Shown: positions 34,200 through 41,983 of the stretch, piece by piece
Layout of the letters: each line of letters begins with the position of its first letter
How positions within the stretch are numbered: the stretch's first letter is position 1
DNA from: an uncultured Lachnospiraceae bacterium
GTDB taxonomy: Bacteria > Bacillota > Clostridia > Lachnospirales > Lachnospiraceae
Assembly (NCBI GenBank): GCA_902793845.1
Contig: CADBFE010000010.1
Location: 1-42,287, forward strand
Reading direction: 5' to 3'
DNA: 42,287 nucleotides
Made by a program: the position numbers and the translations under genes
Notes under the pieces: model-generated
What the model was told of the DNA's origin: nothing
What the model saw: only the letters and a program-made list of their open reading frames with translations
Database searches by the model: none

Positions 34200-36548
34200 A
34201 TGAAATTCAATAACGGGTGTTGGCTTTTTAAAGAGGGTTGCCAGTGTTTTGCACCGAAAGAGGTGTACTTTGCAGATGTTAAAGACAAGGCCGTTACTAT
34301 AACGGCTCCTACTGCAAAGATTGTCACAAGAGGTGACACGCTTGGGGGTATTAATTTAACTGTTGAGATAACAGCTCCTTATAAGGATGTTTTTCGTATT
34401 CGCACATATCATCACTTAAGTACGGTTGATGATAAGGGTTTTGTTCTTGAGCCCTTTAAATCCCAGAGTTTAAAAACAAAGGAAACAGAAAAGGATATCA
34501 CTGTTTATAACGGCAGCATGAGAGCTGTCATCACAAAAGATCCTTTTACGATCAGCTTTTTCAGAAATGACAGGCTCATTACAAAATCCTCTGAGAAGGA
34601 CCTGGCCCTGATGAAGACAGCGTGGCAGGGACTTGCTTATGACAATGGAGATGAGCAGGATACATATTTAAGGCAGATGCTCTCCATAGGAGTTGGTGAA
34701 CTGATATACGGAATGGGTGAGAGGTTCACACCTTTTGTAAAGAACGGTCAGACTGTGGATATCTGGAATGCCGACGGTGGTACCAGCACGGAGCAGTCAT
34801 ATAAAAACATACCGTTTTTTATCTCCAATAAAGGCTATGGCGTATTTGTAAATCATCCGGAAAATGTATCGTTTGAGGTTGCCACGGAGATGGTTACAAA
34901 AACCCAGTTTTCCGTTAAGGGCGGATATCTTGATTACTTTATCATGAGCGGTGATACCATGAAGGATGTCCTTGAAAGATATACTGATATTACGGGCAAA
35001 CCTTCCCTTCCCGCTCCGTGGACTTTTGGCCTCTGGCTGTCCACATCATTTACGACCAGCTATGATGAAGCTACTGTTATGAGCTTTATAGACGGAATGC
35101 TTGACAGGGGCATACCACTTCGCACATTCCATTTTGACTGTTTCTGGATGAAAGAATTTCACTGGACAGATTTTGTGTGGGACAAGGATGTATTCCCCGA
35201 TCCCAAAGGTCTCATCAGCCGTATAAAGAAAAAAGGCCTCAATGTCTGCGTATGGATCAATTCATACATTGCGGAAAAATCTGCTCTCTTTAATGAGGGT
35301 ATGGAGAAAGGCTATTTTATAAAGAGAAAGAACGGTAAGACATGGCAGTGGGACATGTGGCAGCCGGGACTAGCGATAGTTGACTTTACAAATCCCGATG
35401 CATACAAATGGTACCAGGACAAACTGGCCATGATGCTTGATTACGGAGTAGACTGTTTCAAGACGGATTTCGGTGAGAGAATACCCACGGAAGATGTTGT
35501 ATTTTATGACGGCACGGATCCGGAGAAAATGCATAACTACTATACATACCTGTACAACAAGTGTGTATATGAACTCCTCGAGAAAAAGAGAGGCAATGGA
35601 GAAGCAGTTCTCTTTGCCAGATCTGCTACGGCAGGCGGTCAGAAGTTCCCTGTTCACTGGGGCGGCGACTGCTGGTCAGATTACGAATCCATGGAGGAGA
35701 GTCTCCGGGGCGGTCTGTCCCTGCTCATGAGCGGATTCGGTTACTGGGCCCACGATATCGGTGGATTTGAAAATACATCCACTGCCGATGTTTATAAGAG
35801 ATGGGTAGCATTTGGCCTGCTCTCTTCCCACTCGAGACTTCACGGCAGCTCTTCATACAGGGTTCCCTGGGTATATGATGAAGAGGCGGTTGATGTAGTC
35901 AGATTCTTTACAAAACTCAAGGCGAGACTGATGCCCTATCTGTATGCCAATGCCATTCATACATCAAAGACAGGTATACCGATGATGAGATCCATGGTAC
36001 TTGAGTTTACGGAGGATAAAAACTGTCATTATCTCGATAAACAGTATATGATGGGTGATTCGCTTCTGGTAGCTCCAGTATTTAATGATGAGAGCATTGC
36101 AGAGTATTATCTGCCGGAAGGAAACTGGACAAACTTCTTTACAGGAAAGAAGCGTAAGGGAGGAAAGTGGTATACTGAAAAAGTCGGATATCTCGATATA
36201 CCTCTCTGGGTTAAGGAAAACAGCGTAATAGCACTTGGCAGCAGAGATGACAGACCTGATTACGATTACTCAAAAGATAACGAGATCAGAGTGTACGAAT
36301 TGTCAGATAAGGCAACTGCGGAAATTTATAATGATAAAAATAAAAAGATTTATGATTTCCTTGCAGAAAAAACCGGCAGTGGTATAAAGATAGAATTAAA
36401 GAGTGCTTCAAAGACCATGTCAAAATCCGGATCAAAGACGACAGTCAGACTGATAAATACGGTAATGACAGGCCGGGGAGCAGAGATAGACGGCAGGGAT
36501 ACAGTCGTCAGGTTATCAGCCGATACACCGGTCACTTTAAAGGTTTAG
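34200..36548 (+). CDS. yicI: Family 31 glycoside hydrolase, YicI-type alpha-xylosidase
   Basis: A 782-residue GH31. N-terminal beta-sandwich, then a TIM barrel with FGLWLSTSFTTSYDEATVMS, PLRTFHFDCFWMKEFHWTDF, WQPGLAIVDFTNPDAYKWYQ and the nucleophile in DCFKTDFGERIP (D423), identical to the YicI active-site motif; the acid/base D490 is in HWGGDCWSDYESM, 67 residues on (66 in E. coli YicI). It removes alpha-xylosyl units from isoprimeverose and xyloglucan oligosaccharides. No signal peptide, so cytoplasmic. Works with the GH3 beta-glucosidase two genes upstream on xyloglucan fragments. The last about 60 residues are Lys/Ser/Thr-rich beta strand. Confidence 0.95.
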   Translation: MKFNNGCWLFKEGCQCFAPKEVYFADVKDKAVTITAPTAKIVTRGDTLGGINLTVEITAPYKDVFRIRTYHHLSTVDDKGFVLEPFKSQSLKTKETEKDITVYNGSMRAVITKDPFTISFFRNDRLITKSSEKDLALMKTAWQGLAYDNGDEQDTYLRQMLSIGVGELIYGMGERFTPFVKNGQTVDIWNADGGTSTEQSYKNIPFFISNKGYGVFVNHPENVSFEVATEMVTKTQFSVKGGYLDYFIMSGDTMKDVLERYTDITGKPSLPAPWTFGLWLSTSFTTSYDEATVMSFIDGMLDRGIPLRTFHFDCFWMKEFHWTDFVWDKDVFPDPKGLISRIKKKGLNVCVWINSYIAEKSALFNEGMEKGYFIKRKNGKTWQWDMWQPGLAIVDFTNPDAYKWYQDKLAMMLDYGVDCFKTDFGERIPTEDVVFYDGTDPEKMHNYYTYLYNKCVYELLEKKRGNGEAVLFARSATAGGQKFPVHWGGDCWSDYESMEESLRGGLSLLMSGFGYWAHDIGGFENTSTADVYKRWVAFGLLSSHSRLHGSSSYRVPWVYDEEAVDVVRFFTKLKARLMPYLYANAIHTSKTGIPMMRSMVLEFTEDKNCHYLDKQYMMGDSLLVAPVFNDESIAEYYLPEGNWTNFFTGKKRKGGKWYTEKVGYLDIPLWVKENSVIALGSRDDRPDYDYSKDNEIRVYELSDKATAEIYNDKNKKIYDFLAEKTGSGIKIELKSASKTMSKSGSKTTVRLINTVMTGRGAEIDGRDTVVRLSADTPVTLKV

Positions 36549-36594
36549 TATTATTAAAAAATTTATAATTTATAAAAAACAGGAGGATTTAAAA

Positions 36595-37050
36595 ATGAAA
36601 AAATTTTTAGAGGAGTTTAAACAGTTTGCACTTAAAGGAAATGTAATGGACCTGGCAGTCGGTGTCATCATCGGTGCTGCATTCCAGAATATCGTAACAG
36701 CTCTTACTGCAGACTTTATCACACCCCTTATCGCAGCTGTGACAGGCAACACTGCAGAGGACGGCACAGTTTCGATCGGTGGTACATTTACAATTAACGG
36801 TGCGGTATTTAATTACGGAGATTTCATTTCCGCTATCATAAACTTCCTCATCATGGCATTTATTCTCTTCCTTATCATCAAGGCTGTGAATAAGCTTATG
36901 AACGTAGGAAAGAAAAAGCAGGCTCCCGGAGCACCTACAACAAAGGTATGTCCTTTCTGCAAGAGCACTATTGATATCGAGGCAACAAAATGTCCTCACT
37001 GTACATCAGAGCTTCCCGCAAAAGAGGAAGAAGAAAAAGCAAAGGCTTAA
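36595..37050 (+). CDS. mscL: Large-conductance mechanosensitive channel with C-terminal zinc ribbon
   Basis: A 151-residue MscL. The N-terminal helix and first membrane helix FALKGNVMDLAVGVIIGAAF are canonical, followed by the periplasmic loop with the second helix (ISAIINFLIMAFILFLIIKA). Residues about 117-140 carry KVCPFCKSTIDIEATKCPHC, a zinc ribbon seen in many clostridial MscL proteins, then an acidic Lys/Glu tail. It relieves osmotic downshock pressure. A GGAGGA ribosome site precedes the ATG; an AT-rich gap with TTTATAAT (about 36563-36570) may carry its promoter. A weak hairpin follows at 37093-37113. Confidence 0.95.
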   Translation: MKKFLEEFKQFALKGNVMDLAVGVIIGAAFQNIVTALTADFITPLIAAVTGNTAEDGTVSIGGTFTINGAVFNYGDFISAIINFLIMAFILFLIIKAVNKLMNVGKKKQAPGAPTTKVCPFCKSTIDIEATKCPHCTSELPAKEEEEKAKA

Positions 37051-37092
37051 GAACGTTTCAATATCAAACACTATATTTAGCGTTTATGATAT

Positions 37093-37124
37093 AAGCCTTT
37101 AAATAAAGGGCTTTCGGCCGGTTT
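37093..37124 (+). terminator. Possible terminator after mscL
   Basis: AAGCCTTT (37093-37100) pairs with AAAGGGCTT (37105-37113) with one bulged base; a short GC stretch and TTTT follow at 37121-37124. It is imperfect and may not be efficient. The rest of the 145-base gap is AT-rich with nothing else I can assign until the promoter at 37198. Confidence 0.4.
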
Positions 37125-37197
37125 TCAACAATAACTTGTGCCTCTGAAAAAATAAAACACAAAATATACGAAAAGGTATACCATTTTTTTTCAAAAT

Positions 37198-37255
37198 GTG
37201 TATAATGAAAAAGGTGGCCTTAAACCACAAGATATTGTGGGTCACTGTAGGGGAG
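37198..37255 (+). promoter_or_regulatory. Extended -10 promoter and leader hairpin of the PolC-like small gene
   Basis: TGTGTATAATG around 37197-37207 has TATAAT at 37201-37206 with an upstream TG. No -35 box is seen. The leader then has CCACAA (37225-37230) / TTGTGG (37235-37240), loop GATA, directly before AGGGGAG (37249-37255), the ribosome site for the GTG start at 37262. Confidence 0.55.
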
Positions 37256-37261
37256 AATTTT

Positions 37262-37837
37262 GTGAGAAACAGAGGCTATAAGTTCATTATAAACGAAAAT
37301 GAAACGGGCTACTGGATATTGTGCATTAACGCAACATGGATCAATCATCTGCTTAGGGACAGAGGGATTGAACCGAGAAATTTCAGGGCGTTAAACTGGC
37401 GTGATATCGCAGCCGCCGCACCGTCCGAAAAGCTCAGAAAGCTGGTGATCGCATTGAAGCCGGCTAATTTCTGGCAGATGTGTGATGTGATAGCATTGTC
37501 TGAATCAGAATATGATGATGACAATATGCCGATTTACAGACAGAGATGGTTTACCAGATATCCCATTTTTACTGTGGAGGATGTGTACGAACTGTTACTC
37601 GAGAACGGTTTTAATCAGGAAGATGCACTCCGGGTCACGATGGTAGTCAGGAGAGGCGAGGAGTCTCTTGACGGAGTATCTCTCAGGGATTTCCTTGAAC
37701 TTTACGATGTACCGGAAGATTTAGAGAGAGTGATCTTAAGATGCAACAGTCTTGTACCGAGACATTATGTGATAGACAGGCTCACACATATGGCCTGCCA
37801 GCTCCTCAGTACAACAAGAAAAGCTAAAGAAGATTGA
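37262..37837 (+). CDS. Small protein resembling the tandem-helix region of PolC
   Basis: From the GTG at 37262 the product is 191 residues; an ATG at 37196 in the same frame overlaps the -10 box and lacks a ribosome site, whereas AGGGGAG lies six bases before the GTG. Residues about 60-175 (LVIALKPANFWQMCDVIALS ... FTVEDVYELLLENGFNQEDA, RVTMVVRRGEESLDGVSLRD, RVILRCNSLVPRHYVID) run parallel to the PolC/DnaE stretch 'KPKTFAELVxISGLSHG ... DDIMVYLIxxGL ... AFxIMExVRKGK ... CxxIKYMFPKAHA'. All catalytic polymerase domains are absent. Whether it is a decayed or repurposed PolC fragment is uncertain. The upstream 37-85 part, which includes WINHLLRDRGIEPRNFRALN, is unassigned. Confidence 0.6.
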   Translation: MRNRGYKFIINENETGYWILCINATWINHLLRDRGIEPRNFRALNWRDIAAAAPSEKLRKLVIALKPANFWQMCDVIALSESEYDDDNMPIYRQRWFTRYPIFTVEDVYELLLENGFNQEDALRVTMVVRRGEESLDGVSLRDFLELYDVPEDLERVILRCNSLVPRHYVIDRLTHMACQLLSTTRKAKED

Positions 37838-37852
37838 TTAATCGGATTAATC
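37836..37852. repeat. Tandem 8-bp palindromes at the stop codon
   Basis: GATTAATC (37836-37843), one G, GATTAATC (37845-37852): two identical perfect palindromes side by side, starting within the TGA stop of the PolC-like gene and just before the terminator. Confidence 0.6.
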
Positions 37853-37862
37853 TTTCTATATG

Positions 37863-37902
37863 AAAAAAGACATTCGGCAGGGAGGGCTGAACGTCTTTTT
37901 TT
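37863..37902 (+). terminator. Rho-independent terminator between convergent genes
   Basis: AAAAAAGACATTCGGC (37863-37878) pairs with GCTGAACGTCTTTTTT (37886-37901) with two mismatches, loop AGGGAGG, strong T-run. It also has an A-run on the other side, so it can serve the convergent deacetylase gene. Confidence 0.9.
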
Positions 37903-37925
37903 CTTGATTATTTTTCGGGTGACAT

Positions 37926-38710
37926 TTATTTTATTGTCACTGATTCACCCGGATCAACTTTTATGATCTGATCATTGTTTTCCATATATACGGGGATGCC
38001 ATATCGGTTGTATAAGGCAGAACCGTCGAGGGTGACCGTAAGGTTTCTTGCGGCAGTCAGATAATCTTTTATCTCAATATTGGTGGCGTACCATACATCA
38101 TCTTTTCCCGATAATTCTTTTAGGAGATTTTCCATATACTCCCATGTATTATCCCTGTCAAATTCGTAGCTGTGTCCCCATATGTAAAACAGTTTTATAC
38201 GGACATGGTCATCCTTTTCAAAAAACTTGCCGACAAGTTTTTCCGCCTCTGACTGGTGACATGTGGGATGCCATTTCATGAAATCTCCAGGGAGTGTAAA
38301 GCCGTAAGTGGCCTGTACGGTCCTTGAATATTCAAGTCCGGAAAAGACAGCGGCATCAATAAATTTATCAAAGTATTCGCCGTAAGGATATGAGAGACCT
38401 CTGACAGGATATCCAGCCAGCGATTCAAGGCAGCGCCTGTCATCATAAAGCTCGGATATCATCTGCCGGTCTGTGAGCGATGAAGGAAACGGGTGGGATA
38501 CCGTATGGCATGATATTTATAGAGGGAGTTTACCTCATCTGCCGATATATAATCGTCTTCTCCGAATTTCCCTGAGTTTAAGTGAAATGTGGCTTTTACA
38601 TTATATTTATTAAAAAGACCTGCAAGTTGTCTGTCCTGTATTTTGCCGTCATCGAAACTGAAAGTGACGGCCCTGCTTTTTCCACCGGGAAATCTGATTT
38701 CGAAGCTCAT
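37926..38710 (-). pseudogene. Polysaccharide deacetylase (NodB-like), frameshifted by a short deletion
   Basis: Read on the minus strand, the gene starts at 38710 (AAGGAG upstream at 38718-38723) with MSFEIRFPGGKSRAVTFSFD and the NodB metal motif FDDG, then ATFHLNSGKFGEDDYISADE and VNSLYKYH. There the frame breaks and runs to a stop near 38459. The true continuation, CHTVSHPFPSSLTDRQMISE, with the second metal motif H-T-x-S-H-P, is in another frame, followed by RGLSYPYGEYFD and a C-terminal domain ending VDPGESVTIK at 37926. A 10-bp loss (1 mod 3) at the codons before CHT fits, and a CAT repeat could have mediated it. NodB-type enzymes remove acetyl groups from peptidoglycan or other polysaccharides. 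No signal peptide is seen. Confidence 0.85.
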
Positions 38711-38761
38711 ATATTTACTCCTTAAAATAGTGTTGTTATCACCTACAGACACAGACTTAAG

Positions 38762-38767
38762 TATAAT
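38762..38767 (+). promoter_or_regulatory. -10 element nine bases from the permease start (possible leaderless mRNA)
   Basis: TATAAT at 38762-38767 ends nine bases before the ATG at 38776, and no Shine-Dalgarno sequence lies between. A start point six to nine bases downstream would fall at or beside the ATG. No good -35 is present at 16-18 bases; TTGTTA (38733-38738) is 23 bases away. Confidence 0.4.
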
Positions 38768-38775
38768 ACAAAACG

Positions 38776-39915
38776 ATGAAAATAATAAATTATATTAAAA
38801 AAGACCCGATGCTGCCGGTATCTGTTCTGGCAGCGGTCATATCACTGTTTATTACAAAGCCGGATAAGAGCCTTCTTTCGGCAATAGACTGGCATACCCT
38901 GGGCACACTTTTTATGATGCTCACGGTACTTGAGGGATTCAAGCAGGAGCATCTCTTTAACCCGATACTTAAATTAAGTGCCCGTTTTAAGACTATGGCG
39001 ACACTCTCGCTGTTTTTGATATTCGGTGTGTTTTTCTCATCGATGTTTGTCACAAACGACGTGTCTCTCATTATCTTTGTACCCCTTACCATTATGCTGT
39101 TTAGAGGAGCCGGCAGGGAGGAATGTATACTGCCTGTCATATCTATGGAAAACATTGCGGCGATCAGAGGCTCGCTCTTAATGCCCTTTGGCAGCCCTCA
39201 GAATCTCTTTTTGTTTGAGCAGTCCGGAGTGAGCGCACTTAAGTTTATAACCCATATGTCACCGCTCTGCATATCATCGGCTGTATTGCTCATCATATTT
39301 GTACTTGTCTATTACAGAAAAGAACTTGGAAAAAAGACAGCGATAAATGAAGCCGAGATAGTCTCAAAGTGGGAACCGGAAGGCAGAGTAAGGAGGATTA
39401 CATATCTCGTTTTATTTATCATGATCCTCGTGACGATCGTGACCAGGACAAAACTCTGGCCGTTTGCTATCGCAGTGGTGATAGCGGGTGTGCTTGCGGT
39501 AAACAGAAGGCTTTTTAAATCGGTAGATTATGTACTGCTGGTAACGTTTTTCTGCTTTTTTGTTTTTTCATCATCAATTACGGCAAATCCGGTGATAGGA
39601 GATTTTCTAAAGAGAAATGTAGGGGGACATGAATATATATGGGTGATACTCCTTAGCCAGGTCATATCGAATGTCCCTGCGACGATAGTGCTTTATCCGT
39701 TTACCGTAAATCTGGCGGCCCTTATATACGGAGCCGATACGGCAGGACTCTGCTCGCTTATAGGATCGCTGGCGTCGGTTATCAATTACAGAATATATGT
39801 CAGGGAATATCCGGGTAAGGGTAAAAAGTTTATCCTGATATTTACTCTGGTCAGCTGGATATTCTTTATCATAGTTGTGATCCCAGGATACCTTCTTACA
39901 AATTGGAAATGGTAA
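38776..39915 (+). CDS. ArsB/NhaD-superfamily (CitMHS-like) anion permease
   Basis: A 379-residue polytopic protein with about ten membrane segments. The two re-entrant/unwound motifs of the ion-transporter superfamily are present: FVTNDVSLIIFVPLTIMLF in the first half, and LSQVISNVPATIVLYPF in the second. A cytoplasmic loop (YYRKELGKKTAINEAEIVSK) separates the halves. It is shorter than ArsB (about 430 residues). Substrates in the family include arsenite, dicarboxylates, citrate and Na+/H+ exchange; nothing here decides between them. It is divergent from the deacetylase gene. The first ATG lacks a Shine-Dalgarno, so the mRNA may be leaderless. Confidence 0.85.
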   Translation: MKIINYIKKDPMLPVSVLAAVISLFITKPDKSLLSAIDWHTLGTLFMMLTVLEGFKQEHLFNPILKLSARFKTMATLSLFLIFGVFFSSMFVTNDVSLIIFVPLTIMLFRGAGREECILPVISMENIAAIRGSLLMPFGSPQNLFLFEQSGVSALKFITHMSPLCISSAVLLIIFVLVYYRKELGKKTAINEAEIVSKWEPEGRVRRITYLVLFIMILVTIVTRTKLWPFAIAVVIAGVLAVNRRLFKSVDYVLLVTFFCFFVFSSSITANPVIGDFLKRNVGGHEYIWVILLSQVISNVPATIVLYPFTVNLAALIYGADTAGLCSLIGSLASVINYRIYVREYPGKGKKFILIFTLVSWIFFIIVVIPGYLLTNWKW

Positions 39916-39936
39916 AAACATGGGTTTTATGATAAA

Positions 39937-39969
39937 ATATGAAATTGTTTCTTATTTCATATTTCATAT
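39937..39969. promoter_or_regulatory. Inverted and tandem repeat upstream of the ABC importer (candidate operator)
   Basis: ATATGAAAT (39937-39945) and ATTTCATAT (39954-39962) are perfect inverted repeats with an 8-base spacer; ATTTCAT is then repeated in tandem (39961-39967). TGATAAAAT at 39931-39938 could be an extended -10. A repressor site for the importer is plausible. I looked for a T-box or tryptophan leader here and found none. Confidence 0.5.
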
Positions 39970-39999
39970 TCAGAAAAAGAAACGGAGGGAGAAAATATT

Positions 40000-41055
40000 A
40001 TGAAAAACATTTTTAAGAAACTTTTGGCACTCGGACTTGCGTCAGTAATGACCATGTCCCTTGCAGCATGTGGCGAGACTGCCGATGCGGGAAACCAGTC
40101 AGCAGCCGGAGACGGTCAGGTATTCAAGGTAGGTATCTGCAACTATGTTGATGATGCTTCTCTTAACCAGATTGTAGAGAATATCGAGAACAGACTGGCA
40201 GAGCTCGGAACAGAGAACAATGTGACATTTGAGATCTCTTATGACAACTGTAATGCGGATGCAAATGTTCTCTCGCAGATCGTTGCAAACTTTATCGCAG
40301 ACGATGTTGACCTCATGGTAGGTGTGGCTACACCTGTAGCAATGGTTATGCAGGGAGCAACAGAGGATAACCAGATCCCCGTTGTATTTGCAGCTGTATC
40401 AGATCCTCTCGGAGCAGGTCTCGTTGATTCATTTGAGGCACCCGGAGCAAATATCACAGGTACATCTGATTACCTTGATACAAATGCCATTATGAACCTT
40501 ATATTTGCAGCAAATCCCGATGCGGAAAAGATCGGTCTCCTTTATGATATGGGCCAGGATGCTTCAACAGCAGCCATAGCTGATGCAAAGGCTTATCTTG
40601 AAGAAAAAGGCGTAGAGTATGTTGAGCGTACAGGTACCAATGTGGATGAAGTAATGCTCGCAGCCCAGGCTCTTGTTACAGACGGAGTTGATGCGGTATT
40701 CACACCTTCCGACAATACGATCATGCAGGCTGAGCTTGCAATTTATGAGACACTTGCTGAGGCAGGTATCCCTCATTATGCCGGAGCTGATTCATTCGCT
40801 CTTAACGGTGCATTTTTAGGATACGGTGTTGACTATGCAAACCTCGGTGTAGTAACTGCAGAAATGGTTTCCGATATCCTCGTAAACGGCAAGGATGTCA
40901 GCGCAGAGCCTGTCAGAACATTTGATAACGGTACAGCTACAGTTAATACAGAGATCTGCGAGCAGCTCGGATATGACTTTGATACTATCTCAGCTGCATT
41001 TGAGCCTTACTGCACAAAGATCGAGACAATCGTTACAGCTGAAGATTTTGAATAA
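40000..41055 (+). CDS. ABC transporter substrate-binding lipoprotein, TrpX-like
   Basis: A 351-residue lipoprotein. The signal peptide KKLLALGLASVMTMSLAAC ends in lipobox LAAC, with the lipidated cysteine at residue 24. The mature part is a periplasmic-binding fold of the ABC_sub_bind family: VGICNYVDDASLNQIVENIE, FEISYDNCNADANVLSQIVA, DDVDLMVGVATPVAMVMQGA, PVVFAAVSDPLGAGLVDSFE, PGANITGTSDY and TPSDNTIMQAELAIYETLAE. Relatives in streptococci (TrpX) bind tryptophan or tyrosine, but others in this family bind different small molecules, so specificity is a guess. The permease follows after 16 bases and the ATPase overlaps that, giving a typical three-gene importer. Confidence 0.9.
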   Translation: MKNIFKKLLALGLASVMTMSLAACGETADAGNQSAAGDGQVFKVGICNYVDDASLNQIVENIENRLAELGTENNVTFEISYDNCNADANVLSQIVANFIADDVDLMVGVATPVAMVMQGATEDNQIPVVFAAVSDPLGAGLVDSFEAPGANITGTSDYLDTNAIMNLIFAANPDAEKIGLLYDMGQDASTAAIADAKAYLEEKGVEYVERTGTNVDEVMLAAQALVTDGVDAVFTPSDNTIMQAELAIYETLAEAGIPHYAGADSFALNGAFLGYGVDYANLGVVTAEMVSDILVNGKDVSAEPVRTFDNGTATVNTEICEQLGYDFDTISAAFEPYCTKIETIVTAEDFE

Positions 41056-41071
41056 TCGTTAGGAATTAATT

Positions 41072-41983
41072 ATGTCAAACTTGTTAGGTTTGTTACAGAC
41101 AGCTCTGGAACTCGGACTCATCAGTTCACTTACTGTACTTGCCCTGTTCCTCAGCTACACAATGTTAAATGTATGTGACCTTTCCACCGACGGCTGCTTC
41201 ACTTTGGGAGCAGTCGTCGGTGCTGTGGTTGCGATATCGGGTCACCCGTTTCTCTCGATACCTGCCGCAATGGCAGCGGGAGTGATATCGGGATTTATAG
41301 TGGCGATACTTCAGACCAAGATGGGCATAAACAGCCTCCTTGCCGGAATCATCGTCAATACAGGTCTCTACTCGATAAATATGGCTCTGATGGGAAATTC
41401 GTCCCAGCTTGCCATGAACAAGACGGAAACAGTTTTTTCAAAGATGAAGGTGCTCCTCGAAAGCTCTTTTCTCGGAAAGCAGTACAAGCTTATCGTGGCT
41501 TTACTGGCAGTGATTCTGGTCATCATTTTCCTGTCACTGTTTTTGAGGACAAAGCTTGGTCTGGCAATTAGAGCAACAGGTGATAATCCCGATATGGTAA
41601 AGTCATCGTCCATTAATCCGGTATTTACGACTATCGTCGGACTCTGCGTAGCCAATGCGTTTACGGCCCTCTCGGGATGTCTGCTCGCCCAGTCACAGAA
41701 ATCGGTCAATATCGATATAGGTACAGCCATGGTCACTGTGGCCCTGGCGTCACTCCTTATCGGTAATGCTTTTGTGAGCAGAGGCAGTATTTGGCTCAGA
41801 GCTGTTGGTGTAGTTTTCGGATCATTTATTTTCAGGATGGTTTATACGATAGCACTCAGATTTAACATGCCGGCATCCATGCTGAAACTCGTATCATCCG
41901 TCATCGTAATAGTGGCAATCTCAGGTCCTTATATTAAAGAGCAGATTCCCATGATCAAGAGAAAACTGGGGAGGCGTGGATAA
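41072..41983 (+). CDS. ABC transporter permease, TrpY-like
   Basis: A 303-residue membrane protein of the branched-chain/ribose-type permease family (BPD_transp_2) with about eight to nine hydrophobic segments: LELGLISSLTVLALFLSYTM, LSTDGCFTLGAVVGAVVAIS, GINSLLAGIIVNTGLYSINM, the cytoplasmic coupling loop GLAIRATGDNPDMVKSSSIN, and SLLIGNAFVSRG near the end. It forms the channel for the lipoprotein-delivered substrate. It is 16 bases after the binding-protein gene, and its TAA overlaps the ATG of the ATPase gene (TAATG), which implies translational coupling. Confidence 0.93.
   Translation: MSNLLGLLQTALELGLISSLTVLALFLSYTMLNVCDLSTDGCFTLGAVVGAVVAISGHPFLSIPAAMAAGVISGFIVAILQTKMGINSLLAGIIVNTGLYSINMALMGNSSQLAMNKTETVFSKMKVLLESSFLGKQYKLIVALLAVILVIIFLSLFLRTKLGLAIRATGDNPDMVKSSSINPVFTTIVGLCVANAFTALSGCLLAQSQKSVNIDIGTAMVTVALASLLIGNAFVSRGSIWLRAVGVVFGSFIFRMVYTIALRFNMPASMLKLVSSVIVIVAISGPYIKEQIPMIKRKLGRRG

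Noticed and set aside
36950-37050. MscL zinc ribbon as a novel fusion
   Set aside because: Zinc-ribbon tails are common on Firmicutes MscL.
39916-39999. T-box or tryptophan leader before the TrpX-like gene
   Set aside because: The gap is only 84 bases with no specifier loop, T-box sequence or terminator.
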